A stretch of 64,000 nucleotides of DNA. Source: an uncultured Eubacteriales bacterium (GTDB taxonomy: Bacteria; Bacillota; Clostridia; Christensenellales; UBA1242). Position numbers and translations under genes: made by a program. Below, in pieces: positions 52,243-59,522 of this stretch (the stretch's first letter is position 1; the number at the start of each line of letters is the position of its first letter). The notes beneath the pieces were generated by a model. The model was not told the DNA's origin and searched no databases. It saw only the letters and a list, made by a program, of their open reading frames with translations. The DNA lies in contig URXM01000001.1 of NCBI GenBank assembly GCA_900551855.1, positions 202,734-266,733 of the forward strand, read 5' to 3'.

Positions 52243-52875
52243 ATGAGAAAAAATTATATTAAAATTTTTAAATCGCAAAAAGATTTACAAATCAATATTA
52301 AAGATTTCCCAAATAAAAGTAAAGTACTGATTGTGACAGGTTTGTCGGGCAGTGGTAAAAGTTATTGTGCCGATCAAATAGCGAAAGAATACGGAGCAAC
52401 TCATTTTCAAATAGAATGGTTAATTCATACTAAGCATATAACAGAAGAATGTTCTTTTATATTAAATAGTTTTTTTGAAAAACATCCTGAAATTGTTGAT
52501 TTGGCCAAAAACAAGTGGAATAATTGCAAAAATGAAGATGAAAATGATTTATTGAAAGAATACATAAACAAATTTTTTATTCATTTTTTAGAAGTTAAAG
52601 ATCCAAATAAGTTGTATATTGTTGAAGGTCTTCAATTATTCACACTAATAGATTATAAATCAATAAAAGATTTTCCTATTATAATTAAAGGGACATCAAG
52701 CATTGATTCTCTTAAAAATAGACTAAAAAGAGATTTATCAAAACCTAAAAATAAAAAACTTATTCCGAAAATTAAGTACTTTTTTAAGGCATTGCTTCAA
52801 AGTAGACTTTATCAGTTTAAGCATAGAAAAAGATTAAATTCATTTGTTTGGAATGTATTTGAAGATAATGTATAA
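52243..52875 (+). CDS. P-loop NTPase / kinase-like protein
   Basis: 210 aa. The Walker A motif VTGLSGSGKSYCADQIAKEY lies at residues 32-51 and YIVEGLQLF near residue 128 could be the Walker B strand. The C-terminal third is very Lys/Arg-rich, fitting a LID-type region. It resembles small kinases of the adenylate kinase/uridine kinase type, but the substrate-binding region is not diagnostic. Close links to toxin kinases of the zeta type cannot be judged. It precedes the DUF3800 gene by 33 nt and may be co-transcribed with it. Confidence 0.65.
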   Translation: MRKNYIKIFKSQKDLQINIKDFPNKSKVLIVTGLSGSGKSYCADQIAKEYGATHFQIEWLIHTKHITEECSFILNSFFEKHPEIVDLAKNKWNNCKNEDENDLLKEYINKFFIHFLEVKDPNKLYIVEGLQLFTLIDYKSIKDFPIIIKGTSSIDSLKNRLKRDLSKPKNKKLIPKIKYFFKALLQSRLYQFKHRKRLNSFVWNVFEDNV

Positions 52876-52908
52876 TCATGACAAATTTTAAAAATAATGG
52901 AGTTTTAT

Positions 52909-53694
52909 ATGAAAAATTATGTGTTTTTTATTGATGATACAAAACCAAATTCTCAAAACATAACAAGCGAAGTTTTGAAAGAAGAATATGTTTCTTATTG
53001 TGGGATTCTTGTGGAAGAAAAACAGCTGAAAAGTGTTGAATATGTTATGAATGGTATGTGTGATGAACTTTATAAAAATTATAAAACAAAAGAATTCCAT
53101 TTTACTGATATTTACAACTGCAACAAAGAATTTAAGTCAATGAGTGCAAATGAAAAATTGGATTTGATAGGCGCTATGGTTGAACTTGTGAAATATTTTG
53201 ATATAAAAATTTTTACTAGCACTTTCAACACCACGACAGAAAAACAGATAGCTTCATACGAAAATTTGTTAAAGTTGACATTTAAAGAAATTCAAACAAC
53301 AAGAAATCCAAAAACTGTGGGGTGGTTGTTGGCTATTTATAGAGCAAATGGATATGTTAAAATGAATTTGAAAAATTCTCAAATTTCAAAGGTTATCTGT
53401 GATGAAGGCATAAGAAAACCGGGAAGCAAAATTAAACTACCTCTCACAACAAACAAAAATGGTTTGGATGTGGAATTTGACAGTTCTGAAAACAATTTTG
53501 TTTTGCAAATTGCTGATTTTGCTGCGTGGGCACTTACTCGCACAAAATTGATTTTAGACAAAAATCAAAAAAGTCAAATGGACAAAGAGTTGTTGCCAAT
53601 TTTGTCAGATATGTCTGAAAATTATGTAAATTTGGAACAAAAAGAAATAAATTTGAATGACAAACTTAGTTATGATGAAATTATAAAAAAATAA
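52909..53694 (+). CDS. DUF3800 domain protein
   Basis: 261 aa from ATG 52909; the upstream in-frame ATG at 52897 overlaps the SD GGAG (52899-52902). The N-terminal strand YVFFIDDTKP with its Asp pair and the C-terminal LQIADFAAWALTRTKL are the typical ends of DUF3800, a presumed RNase H-like fold with conserved acidic residues. TKEFHFTDIYN in the middle is also typical. The function is unknown; members often occur in mobile or defence regions. Placed here at the border of the accessory island. Confidence 0.8.
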   Translation: MKNYVFFIDDTKPNSQNITSEVLKEEYVSYCGILVEEKQLKSVEYVMNGMCDELYKNYKTKEFHFTDIYNCNKEFKSMSANEKLDLIGAMVELVKYFDIKIFTSTFNTTTEKQIASYENLLKLTFKEIQTTRNPKTVGWLLAIYRANGYVKMNLKNSQISKVICDEGIRKPGSKIKLPLTTNKNGLDVEFDSSENNFVLQIADFAAWALTRTKLILDKNQKSQMDKELLPILSDMSENYVNLEQKEINLNDKLSYDEIIKK

Positions 53695-53799
53695 TACGGT
53701 AATCAAAATTTTGATCATTTATAACAAAAAATAAAAAAAACACCAATAGAAAACTATTGATTTATTGCAAATTTAAGTAAAATGTTAATTAAGAACAAT
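53695..53799. other. Short AT-rich gap at the island border
   Basis: AT-rich spacer between the DUF3800 gene and the hairpin at 53800. No ORF, RNA or promoter that I can support. Confidence 0.6.
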
Positions 53800-53845
53800 A
53801 AAAAATGCTAAAAACCTTTTGTATAAAGGGTTTTAGCATTTTTAT
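53800..53845. terminator. Large hairpin terminator next to the tRNA remnant
   Basis: AAAAATGCTAAAA...CCTTT (53801-53819) pairs almost perfectly with AAAGG...TTTTAGCATTTTT (53826-53843). It lies just past the 3' end of the minus-strand tRNA-like remnant and also faces the DUF3800 gene, so it can work in both directions. Confidence 0.85.
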
Positions 53846-53849
53846 TCCG

Positions 53850-53937
53850 TGGAGCTGATGGCGGGAATCGGACCCGCGACCACCGCCTTACCAACTTACC
53901 CAGCGCAAAAATTGGATTTTGCTCTACCTACTAAATC
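53850..53937 (-). pseudogene. Scrambled tRNA remnant
   Basis: On the minus strand the 3' part is a complete T arm, GCGGG-TCCGATT-CCCGC, followed by acceptor CATCAGC, T and CCA. Before it stands a D-arm-like GGTAAGTTGGTAAGGC, with no anticodon arm between. Further 5' is a second D-arm-like TTTAGTAGGTAGAGC plus a hairpin. No 5' strand pairs fully with the acceptor (GCTGGGT gives only five pairs). It looks like fused pieces of one or two tRNA genes, as left by deletion or by integration at a tRNA. Confidence 0.55.
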
Positions 53938-53942
53938 CCTTT

Positions 53943-53974
53943 AAAACACTAGCAAATACGCTAGTGTTTTTTCT
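53943..53974. terminator. Hairpin terminator upstream of the tRNA remnant
   Basis: AAAACACTAGC (53943-53953), loop, GCTAGTGTTTT (53960-53970), T-run on the plus strand and A-run on the left. Confidence 0.85.
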
Positions 53975-54143
53975 TTTGCTGTCAAAATGTTAATCCCTTG
54001 ACGCTATTTGACAACTATGTCCAATTTATTAAATGACACCATCCACCTAAGTTGATTTTGAACTGTCTAAAACTATGTAAATTTGAATAAACCAACTAAA
54101 TTTAAATTATAATATAAAAAATATATAAAATTTATCAAATATA
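53975..54143. other. Non-coding stretch before the nucleotidyltransferase gene
   Basis: About 170 bp, AT-rich. No ORF or RNA motif that I can support; perhaps remnant DNA of the island. Confidence 0.5.
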
Positions 54144-54152
54144 TGTTATAAT
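54144..54152 (+). promoter_or_regulatory. Extended -10 promoter of the nucleotidyltransferase gene
   Basis: TGT-TATAAT at 54144-54152, about 96 nt before ATG; no clear -35. Confidence 0.4.
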
Positions 54153-54248
54153 GAATTTACAAACAATTTGGCTATGCATTTTGTTTGTTCCCTGATTGCT
54201 AAATGCGATCCCCCTCCAAAATTCAAACTGTAAGGAGGTAAAAAAAAT

Positions 54249-54893
54249 ATGTTTGAATATGTAAGTCGAAGTGAATATCAGCCTGTAAGGAACTATGTTG
54301 AAAGTGTTATTAAAAAAGTTCAAAATGAGTTTCGAAATAGGGGGATCTTAACTTTTAGATTTTACTTAATTGGAAGTGCTGGGAAAAGGCATTTGATAAC
54401 AAGAGAAGTTGGTGCTAATAAGGGTTTTGATTTGGATTATAATTTTGAAATTCAAAAATATAATCCTAAATATCACGATCCTAAAACATTAAAACTTTTA
54501 TTTATGGAAGCCTTTAATAAGTATTTTAACAATGGTTACGATAGTTGTGAGGATTCAACATCTGTTTTCACTATTAAAAAAATTGACCAGAAACAATCTA
54601 AAATTATTCATAGCTTTGATTTTGCAATTGTGGAAAATGTTTATGATAATGAAGATAGATTAAGACAACGCTATATTCGTTCAGTAAAAATAAATGATAA
54701 GATAAATTATCAATGGTGTTTTAGAAAACTGAATAAAAATTATAGTGAACTAGAAACTTTAATAAAAAATAATGGCCTTTGGTGTGATTTAAGAGATTTA
54801 TATCTTGAGAATAAAAACAAAGAACCAAACAAAAAGTCAAGAATTGTGTATCATCAAACTTTAGAAACTATTTATAAAAGACACTTCCAATAA
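54249..54893 (+). CDS. Pol-beta-superfamily nucleotidyltransferase
   Basis: 214 aa with a perfect SD AAGGAGGT. The nucleotidyltransferase signature is Gly42-Ser43 (LIGSAGKRHLI), then Asp61-x-Asp63 (KGFDLDYNFEI); a third acid is in HSFDFAIVEN (near residue 124). These residues bind the metals that transfer an NMP. The Lys-rich GSxGK form is closest to orphan nucleotidyltransferases found beside defence genes. I cannot say if it modifies tRNA, protein, or makes a nucleotide signal. No partner effector or antitoxin is adjacent. It lies alone between the tRNA remnant and a pseudogene, consistent with an accessory island. Confidence 0.7.
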   Translation: MFEYVSRSEYQPVRNYVESVIKKVQNEFRNRGILTFRFYLIGSAGKRHLITREVGANKGFDLDYNFEIQKYNPKYHDPKTLKLLFMEAFNKYFNNGYDSCEDSTSVFTIKKIDQKQSKIIHSFDFAIVENVYDNEDRLRQRYIRSVKINDKINYQWCFRKLNKNYSELETLIKNNGLWCDLRDLYLENKNKEPNKKSRIVYHQTLETIYKRHFQ

Positions 54894-54896
54894 AAA

Positions 54897-54920
54897 GGAG
54901 AGATTAATTCTCTCTTTTTT
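54897..54920 (+). terminator. Terminator of the nucleotidyltransferase gene
   Basis: GAGAGA (54898-54903), loop, TCTCTC (54909-54914), T-run. Confidence 0.88.
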
Positions 54921-54929
54921 TATATTTAA

Positions 54930-55202
54930 TTTGGAATAATAAGTAATTTGTTGTGTGTTGATGAAGAATTCGAATATAAAACAAAATACACATGAGGTAA
55001 AGCAAGTTATGTAGAAAGAAATCAAGCAATGATAGATAATAGTGACTATTGCATTTTTTACTATAACGAGAACTATAAACCACAGCCCCGAAAACAATCA
55101 AAATGAGACATAACTTATTATCAGCCAAAATCAGGCACTTCTCTTGCCTATAAATATGCCAAGCAAAAGAAAAAGGAAATAATCAACATTTTTATTTTAT
55201 AA
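54930..55202 (+). pseudogene. Decayed DUF1273/SLOG-family gene
   Basis: The frame FGIISNLLCVDEEFEYKTKYT*GKASYVERNQAMIDNSDYC... continues through IFYYNENYKPQPRKQSK*D and ends YYQPKSGTSLAYKYAKQKKKEIINIF. The conserved GKASYVERNQAMI and YQPKSGT...AYKYAKQKKKEIIN segments identify a DUF1273 (SLOG nucleotide-binding-like) protein. Two in-frame TGA codons interrupt it and the N-terminal half is missing. In relatives both stop positions usually hold Arg or another residue, so single-base nonsense changes are likely. Confidence 0.75.
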
Positions 55203-55226
55203 TTTTATACAAAAATAAAAAATATA

Positions 55227-55235
55227 TGCTATAAT
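55227..55235 (+). promoter_or_regulatory. Extended -10 promoter of the GIY-YIG gene
   Basis: TGC-TATAAT (55227-55235), about 54 nt before ATG. Confidence 0.5.
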
Positions 55236-55288
55236 GAAATTAATTAACTTCCGATAATAAGAAATTATGGGAACATTAAGGAGTTTTT

Positions 55289-55975
55289 ATGTCAAGAGGT
55301 ATAATTTATGTTTGCTCTACTGCTGTTGAAGGTTTAATAAAAATTGGTAGAACTAATGATTTTCAAAAAAGGATGAAACTTTTAGAAGATAATGGTTATA
55401 GAAATGTTACTGGCTTAAAAAGACAATTTGCTATTGAAGTAGATAATCACGAGGAAATAGAACAACTTTTAGATGATTTATTTGCCAAAAGTAGAGTGGG
55501 AAACACGGAATTGTTTTCACTAGATTTAAACAAAATTATTCAATTGTTATCATCTTTTGCCGGCAAACAAATTTATCCAACAAATGAAACTAAACAAGAA
55601 GTGTTTAGCAATGTAACAGAAATTATACATAGCAAAATGATACCTGACGGAGAATATTTTTTATCTAGGAAGATTAAAGAAATAAATCAAACAGTAAAAG
55701 CTAAAATGTTTGTTGAAAATGGAAATTTTGTTCTTAAAAAAGGTTCAATTATTGCACCTTATAAAGTATATAAGACTCCATCTTGGATAGCAGTGAGAAA
55801 AGATATGAAGTTAGACCATAATGGTAGTTTATTAAATGATGTTGAATGTTCTTCTCCATCAATGGCGGCAGCTTTGGTTGTAGGGCAATCTGCAAATGGT
55901 TGGACAAGTTGGAAAAATGCAAACAATCAGTTAATTAATATATATCGTCAAAACGATATTAATGAGGATTTATAA
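55289..55975 (+). CDS. GIY-YIG/T5orf172 nuclease-like protein with DUF4357
   Basis: 228 aa, SD AAGGAG. The N-terminal 90 aa show the GIY-YIG-like T5orf172 pattern: GIIYVCST, then LIKIGRTNDFQKRMKLLE and a His/Glu-containing helix. The C-terminal DUF4357 reads SPSMAAALVVGQSANGWTSWKN. Proteins with this pair of domains commonly sit beside restriction-modification genes and may be nucleases or accessory DNA-binding factors; the exact function is not established. It precedes hsdR by 46 nt on the same strand and may be co-transcribed. Confidence 0.82.
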   Translation: MSRGIIYVCSTAVEGLIKIGRTNDFQKRMKLLEDNGYRNVTGLKRQFAIEVDNHEEIEQLLDDLFAKSRVGNTELFSLDLNKIIQLLSSFAGKQIYPTNETKQEVFSNVTEIIHSKMIPDGEYFLSRKIKEINQTVKAKMFVENGNFVLKKGSIIAPYKVYKTPSWIAVRKDMKLDHNGSLLNDVECSSPSMAAALVVGQSANGWTSWKNANNQLINIYRQNDINEDL

Positions 55976-56021
55976 ATTAAAAATCCTTAATTTATAACAT
56001 TAAAGATTTAGGGAGTTTGAT

Positions 56022-58823
56022 ATGCATAATGAATTATATACGACTGAATATGATGTAGAAAATCAATTTATCAAGGTAATAACTACAAATTGGTATAAAT
56101 ATAACAAGATGTCTACATATGAAGAACTTGTTTTAAATTTTAGAGATAAGTTAAATTTATTAAATAAAGAAGTATTAAAAGGCAAACCTTTAACAGATAG
56201 TGAATTTAAAGAAATTCTTATTTTTCTTGATGGTAAATCAATATTTGAAACTTCACAACTATTGAGATCTGGAAAAATTGATATCGTAAAAAGAGATGGA
56301 TATCCTGTTTATTTGAAACTGGTAGATAAAGATGTTGAAAAAAATTATTTTGAAGTTGCACATCAAATTAATACGACAGGAAAGTATATTGGCAGATTTG
56401 ATGTAACTTTATTGATTAATGGGATCCCTTTTGTACAAATTGAACTTAAAAAACCCGGTGTTGAAATTAATCAAGCTTTTAATCAAGTATTAAGATATAA
56501 AAGAGATGGAAATTATAAAGGAATATTTAAATTTATACAATTATTCGTGATTTCGAACGAACAACATACTAGATATTTTGCAAATAATGACATAAATATT
56601 TTGAAAAGTAATTGTTTTGTGTGGTCAAACATTAAAAATGAGCCAATAAATTTACTTTATGAGTTTGAAGAAAATTTTTTATTTTGTCCTTTTTTGTATA
56701 AGGTTGTTTTCAATTATATGATAGATTCTGCGGCAGAAAGAAGATTGTATGTTATGAGACCTTATCAAATTTATGCTTTTGAAGCCTTAAAAGAAAGATG
56801 TTTAAAAAAAGATGATAATGGATATTGTTTTCATTCCACGGGTTCCGGTAAAACTTTAACATCATTTAAGTTCGCTTTTGATATGAGTTTAAATAGAAAT
56901 ATTGCTAAAGTATTTTTTCTGGTTGATAGAAAGGATTTGGATGACAAAACAGTTGATGATTTTAATTCATATATGTCTTCATCAGTTGATGAATTTACGA
57001 ATATTAGTAAAACAGATAGTTTAATCAAAGACATAAAGAGTAATAAAAAATTAATTATTTCAACTATTAATAAAATGGCAAATGCTATTAAAGGTAAAAG
57101 AATAGATGAATTAAAAGATTACAAAGATAAAAAAATTATATTTATGTTTGATGAATGTCATAGAAGTCAAGCAGGTGAAATGAGAAAACTTATTAGTAAG
57201 TATTTTAATAATGCTTTATATTATGGATTTACTGGAACACCAATTTTTACTGAAGAAGACGAAATAACACAAAATGCAAAATTAACATCTCTTTATTTTG
57301 GAAAACCCGTTCACACTTATACGCTAAAAGAAGCAATTGGGGATAAAAATGTTTTACCACTTTGTATTGATTATGTTAAAACTATAAAAATAAAAAACGA
57401 AGAAACATTTTTAGATAAGACTGTTCAAGGGATAAATTATGATGAAGTTATGATAGATCCAAAACGTATTGCTCTTGTTTCAAAAGATGTAATAGATCAC
57501 TTTGAACAAAAAACATTTGGGAGAAAATATAATGCTATTTTTGCTTGTGAATCAATTTCTTTATTAAATAAATATTATGAATACATGCTTAATAACAAAG
57601 ATAATATAAAAATTGCAGCAATTTATTCATACGAAGCTAATGAAGATTGTAAAGAGGGTGATGTTAAAGAAGTTGCAAAAGATAAACTCGCAAAAATAAT
57701 TGAAGAATACAATAAAAGACCTGAAAACAACTCTAATTTTAGTTTAACGAGTTATGCTGCATATGAAAGAGATGTTATTAATAATTTTAGAAATAAAAAC
57801 ATAGATATTCTTTTTGTTGTTGATAAGTGTTTAACAGGTATGGATTTTAGAAGATGTAGTGCATTATATTTGGATAAATCGATGAAAATGCATGGATTAA
57901 TACAAGCAATATCTAGAACTATTCGTACATATGAAGAAAATAAGATTTGTGGAAATATTATATGTTATCAAACTTCTAGAAAAACAATGGATGAAGCTTT
58001 AGCACATTTTAACAATGATAAAGATGTTTATAATGATGTTACGCTAGAACCACTGGATAAACTTATTATAAAATTAAATAATGCATTTAAATCTTGTAAA
58101 GAAATTAGAAAATTAGCAAATTCAAAATCTGAAAAAGAACAACTTGAGTTTGTTAATGCGTTTAGAGAGTTAATGCATATTTATAACAAAATTACTAATT
58201 ATATAGATTTTGATATAAATAAAACCGAAATGGATATGAAAACGTACAATGAACTTCAAGGGTTGTATAAAGACATTTATAATAGCATTGCTCCACATCC
58301 TGTAAAGGAGTCTGTTTTAAATGATGTTGATTTTGAGATATCATTACTTGGCAGGGTAAAAGTAAATTTTGATTATCTAGTAGAATTATTATTAAAATAT
58401 CAAAAAGAAGATAATGACAATAAACAAAAAGTAAAAAAGAAAATAAATAGGCTTTTATTAGAAATTGTTGATAAATCAAAAAGAGAATTGTTAGAAAGAT
58501 TTGTCCATTCATTTATGAATGATGATATAGAAGGATTATACGACAAAGATCCAATTATTGAATATGAAAAATATATCAACAACGAAAAAGACAAAGATAT
58601 AAAAATTATAAGTAACAATTACAATGTTGATGCGAATAAATTGAAAAATTTAGTTGAAAGCTATGCATTTTATCAAGATACTACAGAATTAAATAAAGAA
58701 GTTGCTGAATTAATGAAAAATGTCACAAATGTAACATTGAAAGAAAGAATTAAGATATTAAATTCAATGCCAATAGATATTAAAAAGTTTTTTGATAAGT
58801 TTGATGAGATTACACTTTACTAA
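56022..58823 (+). CDS. hsdR: Type I restriction enzyme, restriction/translocase subunit
   Basis: 933 aa. It pumps DNA using ATP and cuts it when bound to an unmodified HsdMS complex. The N-terminal PD-(D/E)xK nuclease is visible in GRFDVTLLINGIPFVQIELKKPG (Asp, then Glu-x-Lys), residues about 125-150. Superfamily 2 helicase motifs follow: Walker A HSTGSGKTLTS (near 270), DECH box FMFDECHRSQ (near 377), motif III YGFTGTPIF, and motif VI-type QAISRTIRTY (near 630). The C-terminal helical domain contacts HsdM. SD GGGAG. It is in a separate transcript from hsdS-hsdM, which has its own promoter after it. Confidence 0.96.
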   Translation: MHNELYTTEYDVENQFIKVITTNWYKYNKMSTYEELVLNFRDKLNLLNKEVLKGKPLTDSEFKEILIFLDGKSIFETSQLLRSGKIDIVKRDGYPVYLKLVDKDVEKNYFEVAHQINTTGKYIGRFDVTLLINGIPFVQIELKKPGVEINQAFNQVLRYKRDGNYKGIFKFIQLFVISNEQHTRYFANNDINILKSNCFVWSNIKNEPINLLYEFEENFLFCPFLYKVVFNYMIDSAAERRLYVMRPYQIYAFEALKERCLKKDDNGYCFHSTGSGKTLTSFKFAFDMSLNRNIAKVFFLVDRKDLDDKTVDDFNSYMSSSVDEFTNISKTDSLIKDIKSNKKLIISTINKMANAIKGKRIDELKDYKDKKIIFMFDECHRSQAGEMRKLISKYFNNALYYGFTGTPIFTEEDEITQNAKLTSLYFGKPVHTYTLKEAIGDKNVLPLCIDYVKTIKIKNEETFLDKTVQGINYDEVMIDPKRIALVSKDVIDHFEQKTFGRKYNAIFACESISLLNKYYEYMLNNKDNIKIAAIYSYEANEDCKEGDVKEVAKDKLAKIIEEYNKRPENNSNFSLTSYAAYERDVINNFRNKNIDILFVVDKCLTGMDFRRCSALYLDKSMKMHGLIQAISRTIRTYEENKICGNIICYQTSRKTMDEALAHFNNDKDVYNDVTLEPLDKLIIKLNNAFKSCKEIRKLANSKSEKEQLEFVNAFRELMHIYNKITNYIDFDINKTEMDMKTYNELQGLYKDIYNSIAPHPVKESVLNDVDFEISLLGRVKVNFDYLVELLLKYQKEDNDNKQKVKKKINRLLLEIVDKSKRELLERFVHSFMNDDIEGLYDKDPIIEYEKYINNEKDKDIKIISNNYNVDANKLKNLVESYAFYQDTTELNKEVAELMKNVTNVTLKERIKILNSMPIDIKKFFDKFDEITLY

Positions 58824-58853
58824 AAGAAATTTAAATAAATTTCAATAAAACTA

Positions 58854-58882
58854 TTGACAAAAGTCAAAAGTGATGTTATGAT
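58854..58882 (+). promoter_or_regulatory. Promoter of the hsdS'-hsdM-hsdS operon
   Basis: Perfect TTGACA (58854-58859), 17 bp, TATGAT (58877-58882), with extended TGT. SD AAGGAG follows. Confidence 0.85.
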
Positions 58883-58913
58883 ATTTGTGTAAATTTCAAA
58901 AAGGAGCTAAAAA

Positions 58914-59522
58914 ATGGGCAGATTTAAACTATCTGAAATAGCAGATATTATTCAAGGAAATATCTTAACGAGAATTAAACCAAGTTCTCAATTTGACGAA
59001 ATTGTTGAACTTGATTCAATCAGCATGCAAGAGTTAAGTTATATAGTTGGACAATCTGATATTTTAGAAAATACGACTAAAGTAAAAGTTGTAAAAAGCA
59101 AAGAAAGCTCTTGTGTTTTAACTAAACAAAAAGATATCGTTGTTGGGTTAAGTTCAAGAAAGGCTTTCGTAATAGATGAAACCCGTTCGAACAATCTTCT
59201 ATTATCAAACTTTGCGCTTATTAGAATTCGTAATAAAAATATTTTAGATCCACACTATTTTTGTTGGCTTATAAATGAAGATTTACAGTTTCAAAAATAT
59301 ATTGACCAAAAAATGCAAGGTAGCGCTAATGTTGTTATCCTTTCAATAAATAATGTTAAGGATATTGAAATTGAATTACCAAGCATAGATAAGCAAAGGT
59401 TAATAGGGAAAATTTATGAATTAGGCAGAAAAAGAGATAGATTATCTAAAACAATATTAAAGAAAACTAGTTTAGTAAGAAACTATTTATTGATGAATTT
59501 TAATAGTAAAGGAGAAAAATAA
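58914..59522 (+). CDS. hsdS: Half-size type I specificity subunit (single TRD)
   Basis: 202 aa, about half of a normal HsdS. One target-recognition domain (FKLSEIADIIQGN to SNFALIRIRNKNI) is followed by the coiled-coil conserved region (ELPSIDKQRLIGKIYELGRKRDRLSKTIL). Normal HsdS has two TRDs and two conserved helices. Half subunits can dimerise and recognise palindromic sites, or pair with another S. It lies directly before hsdM, its stop overlapping the hsdM ATG by one base. It shares little sequence with the switching hsdS genes downstream, so it may provide a second, constant specificity. Confidence 0.82.
   Translation: MGRFKLSEIADIIQGNILTRIKPSSQFDEIVELDSISMQELSYIVGQSDILENTTKVKVVKSKESSCVLTKQKDIVVGLSSRKAFVIDETRSNNLLLSNFALIRIRNKNILDPHYFCWLINEDLQFQKYIDQKMQGSANVVILSINNVKDIEIELPSIDKQRLIGKIYELGRKRDRLSKTILKKTSLVRNYLLMNFNSKGEK

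Noticed and set aside
53850..54210. tmRNA gene on the minus strand, suggested by the T-arm-like 3' end
   Set aside because: No tmRNA 5' end partner and no tag reading frame ending in ALAA or similar could be found within 400 nt.
54861..55128. Minus-strand open frames opposite the DUF1273 remnant
   Set aside because: Low-complexity shadows with no SD; the plus-strand sequence has recognisable protein homology.
54930..55202. TGA read as Trp, which would restore the DUF1273 frame
   Set aside because: TGA is used as a genuine stop in gatC and recJ with overlapping starts, and Trp in this window is encoded by TGG; nonsense mutation is simpler.
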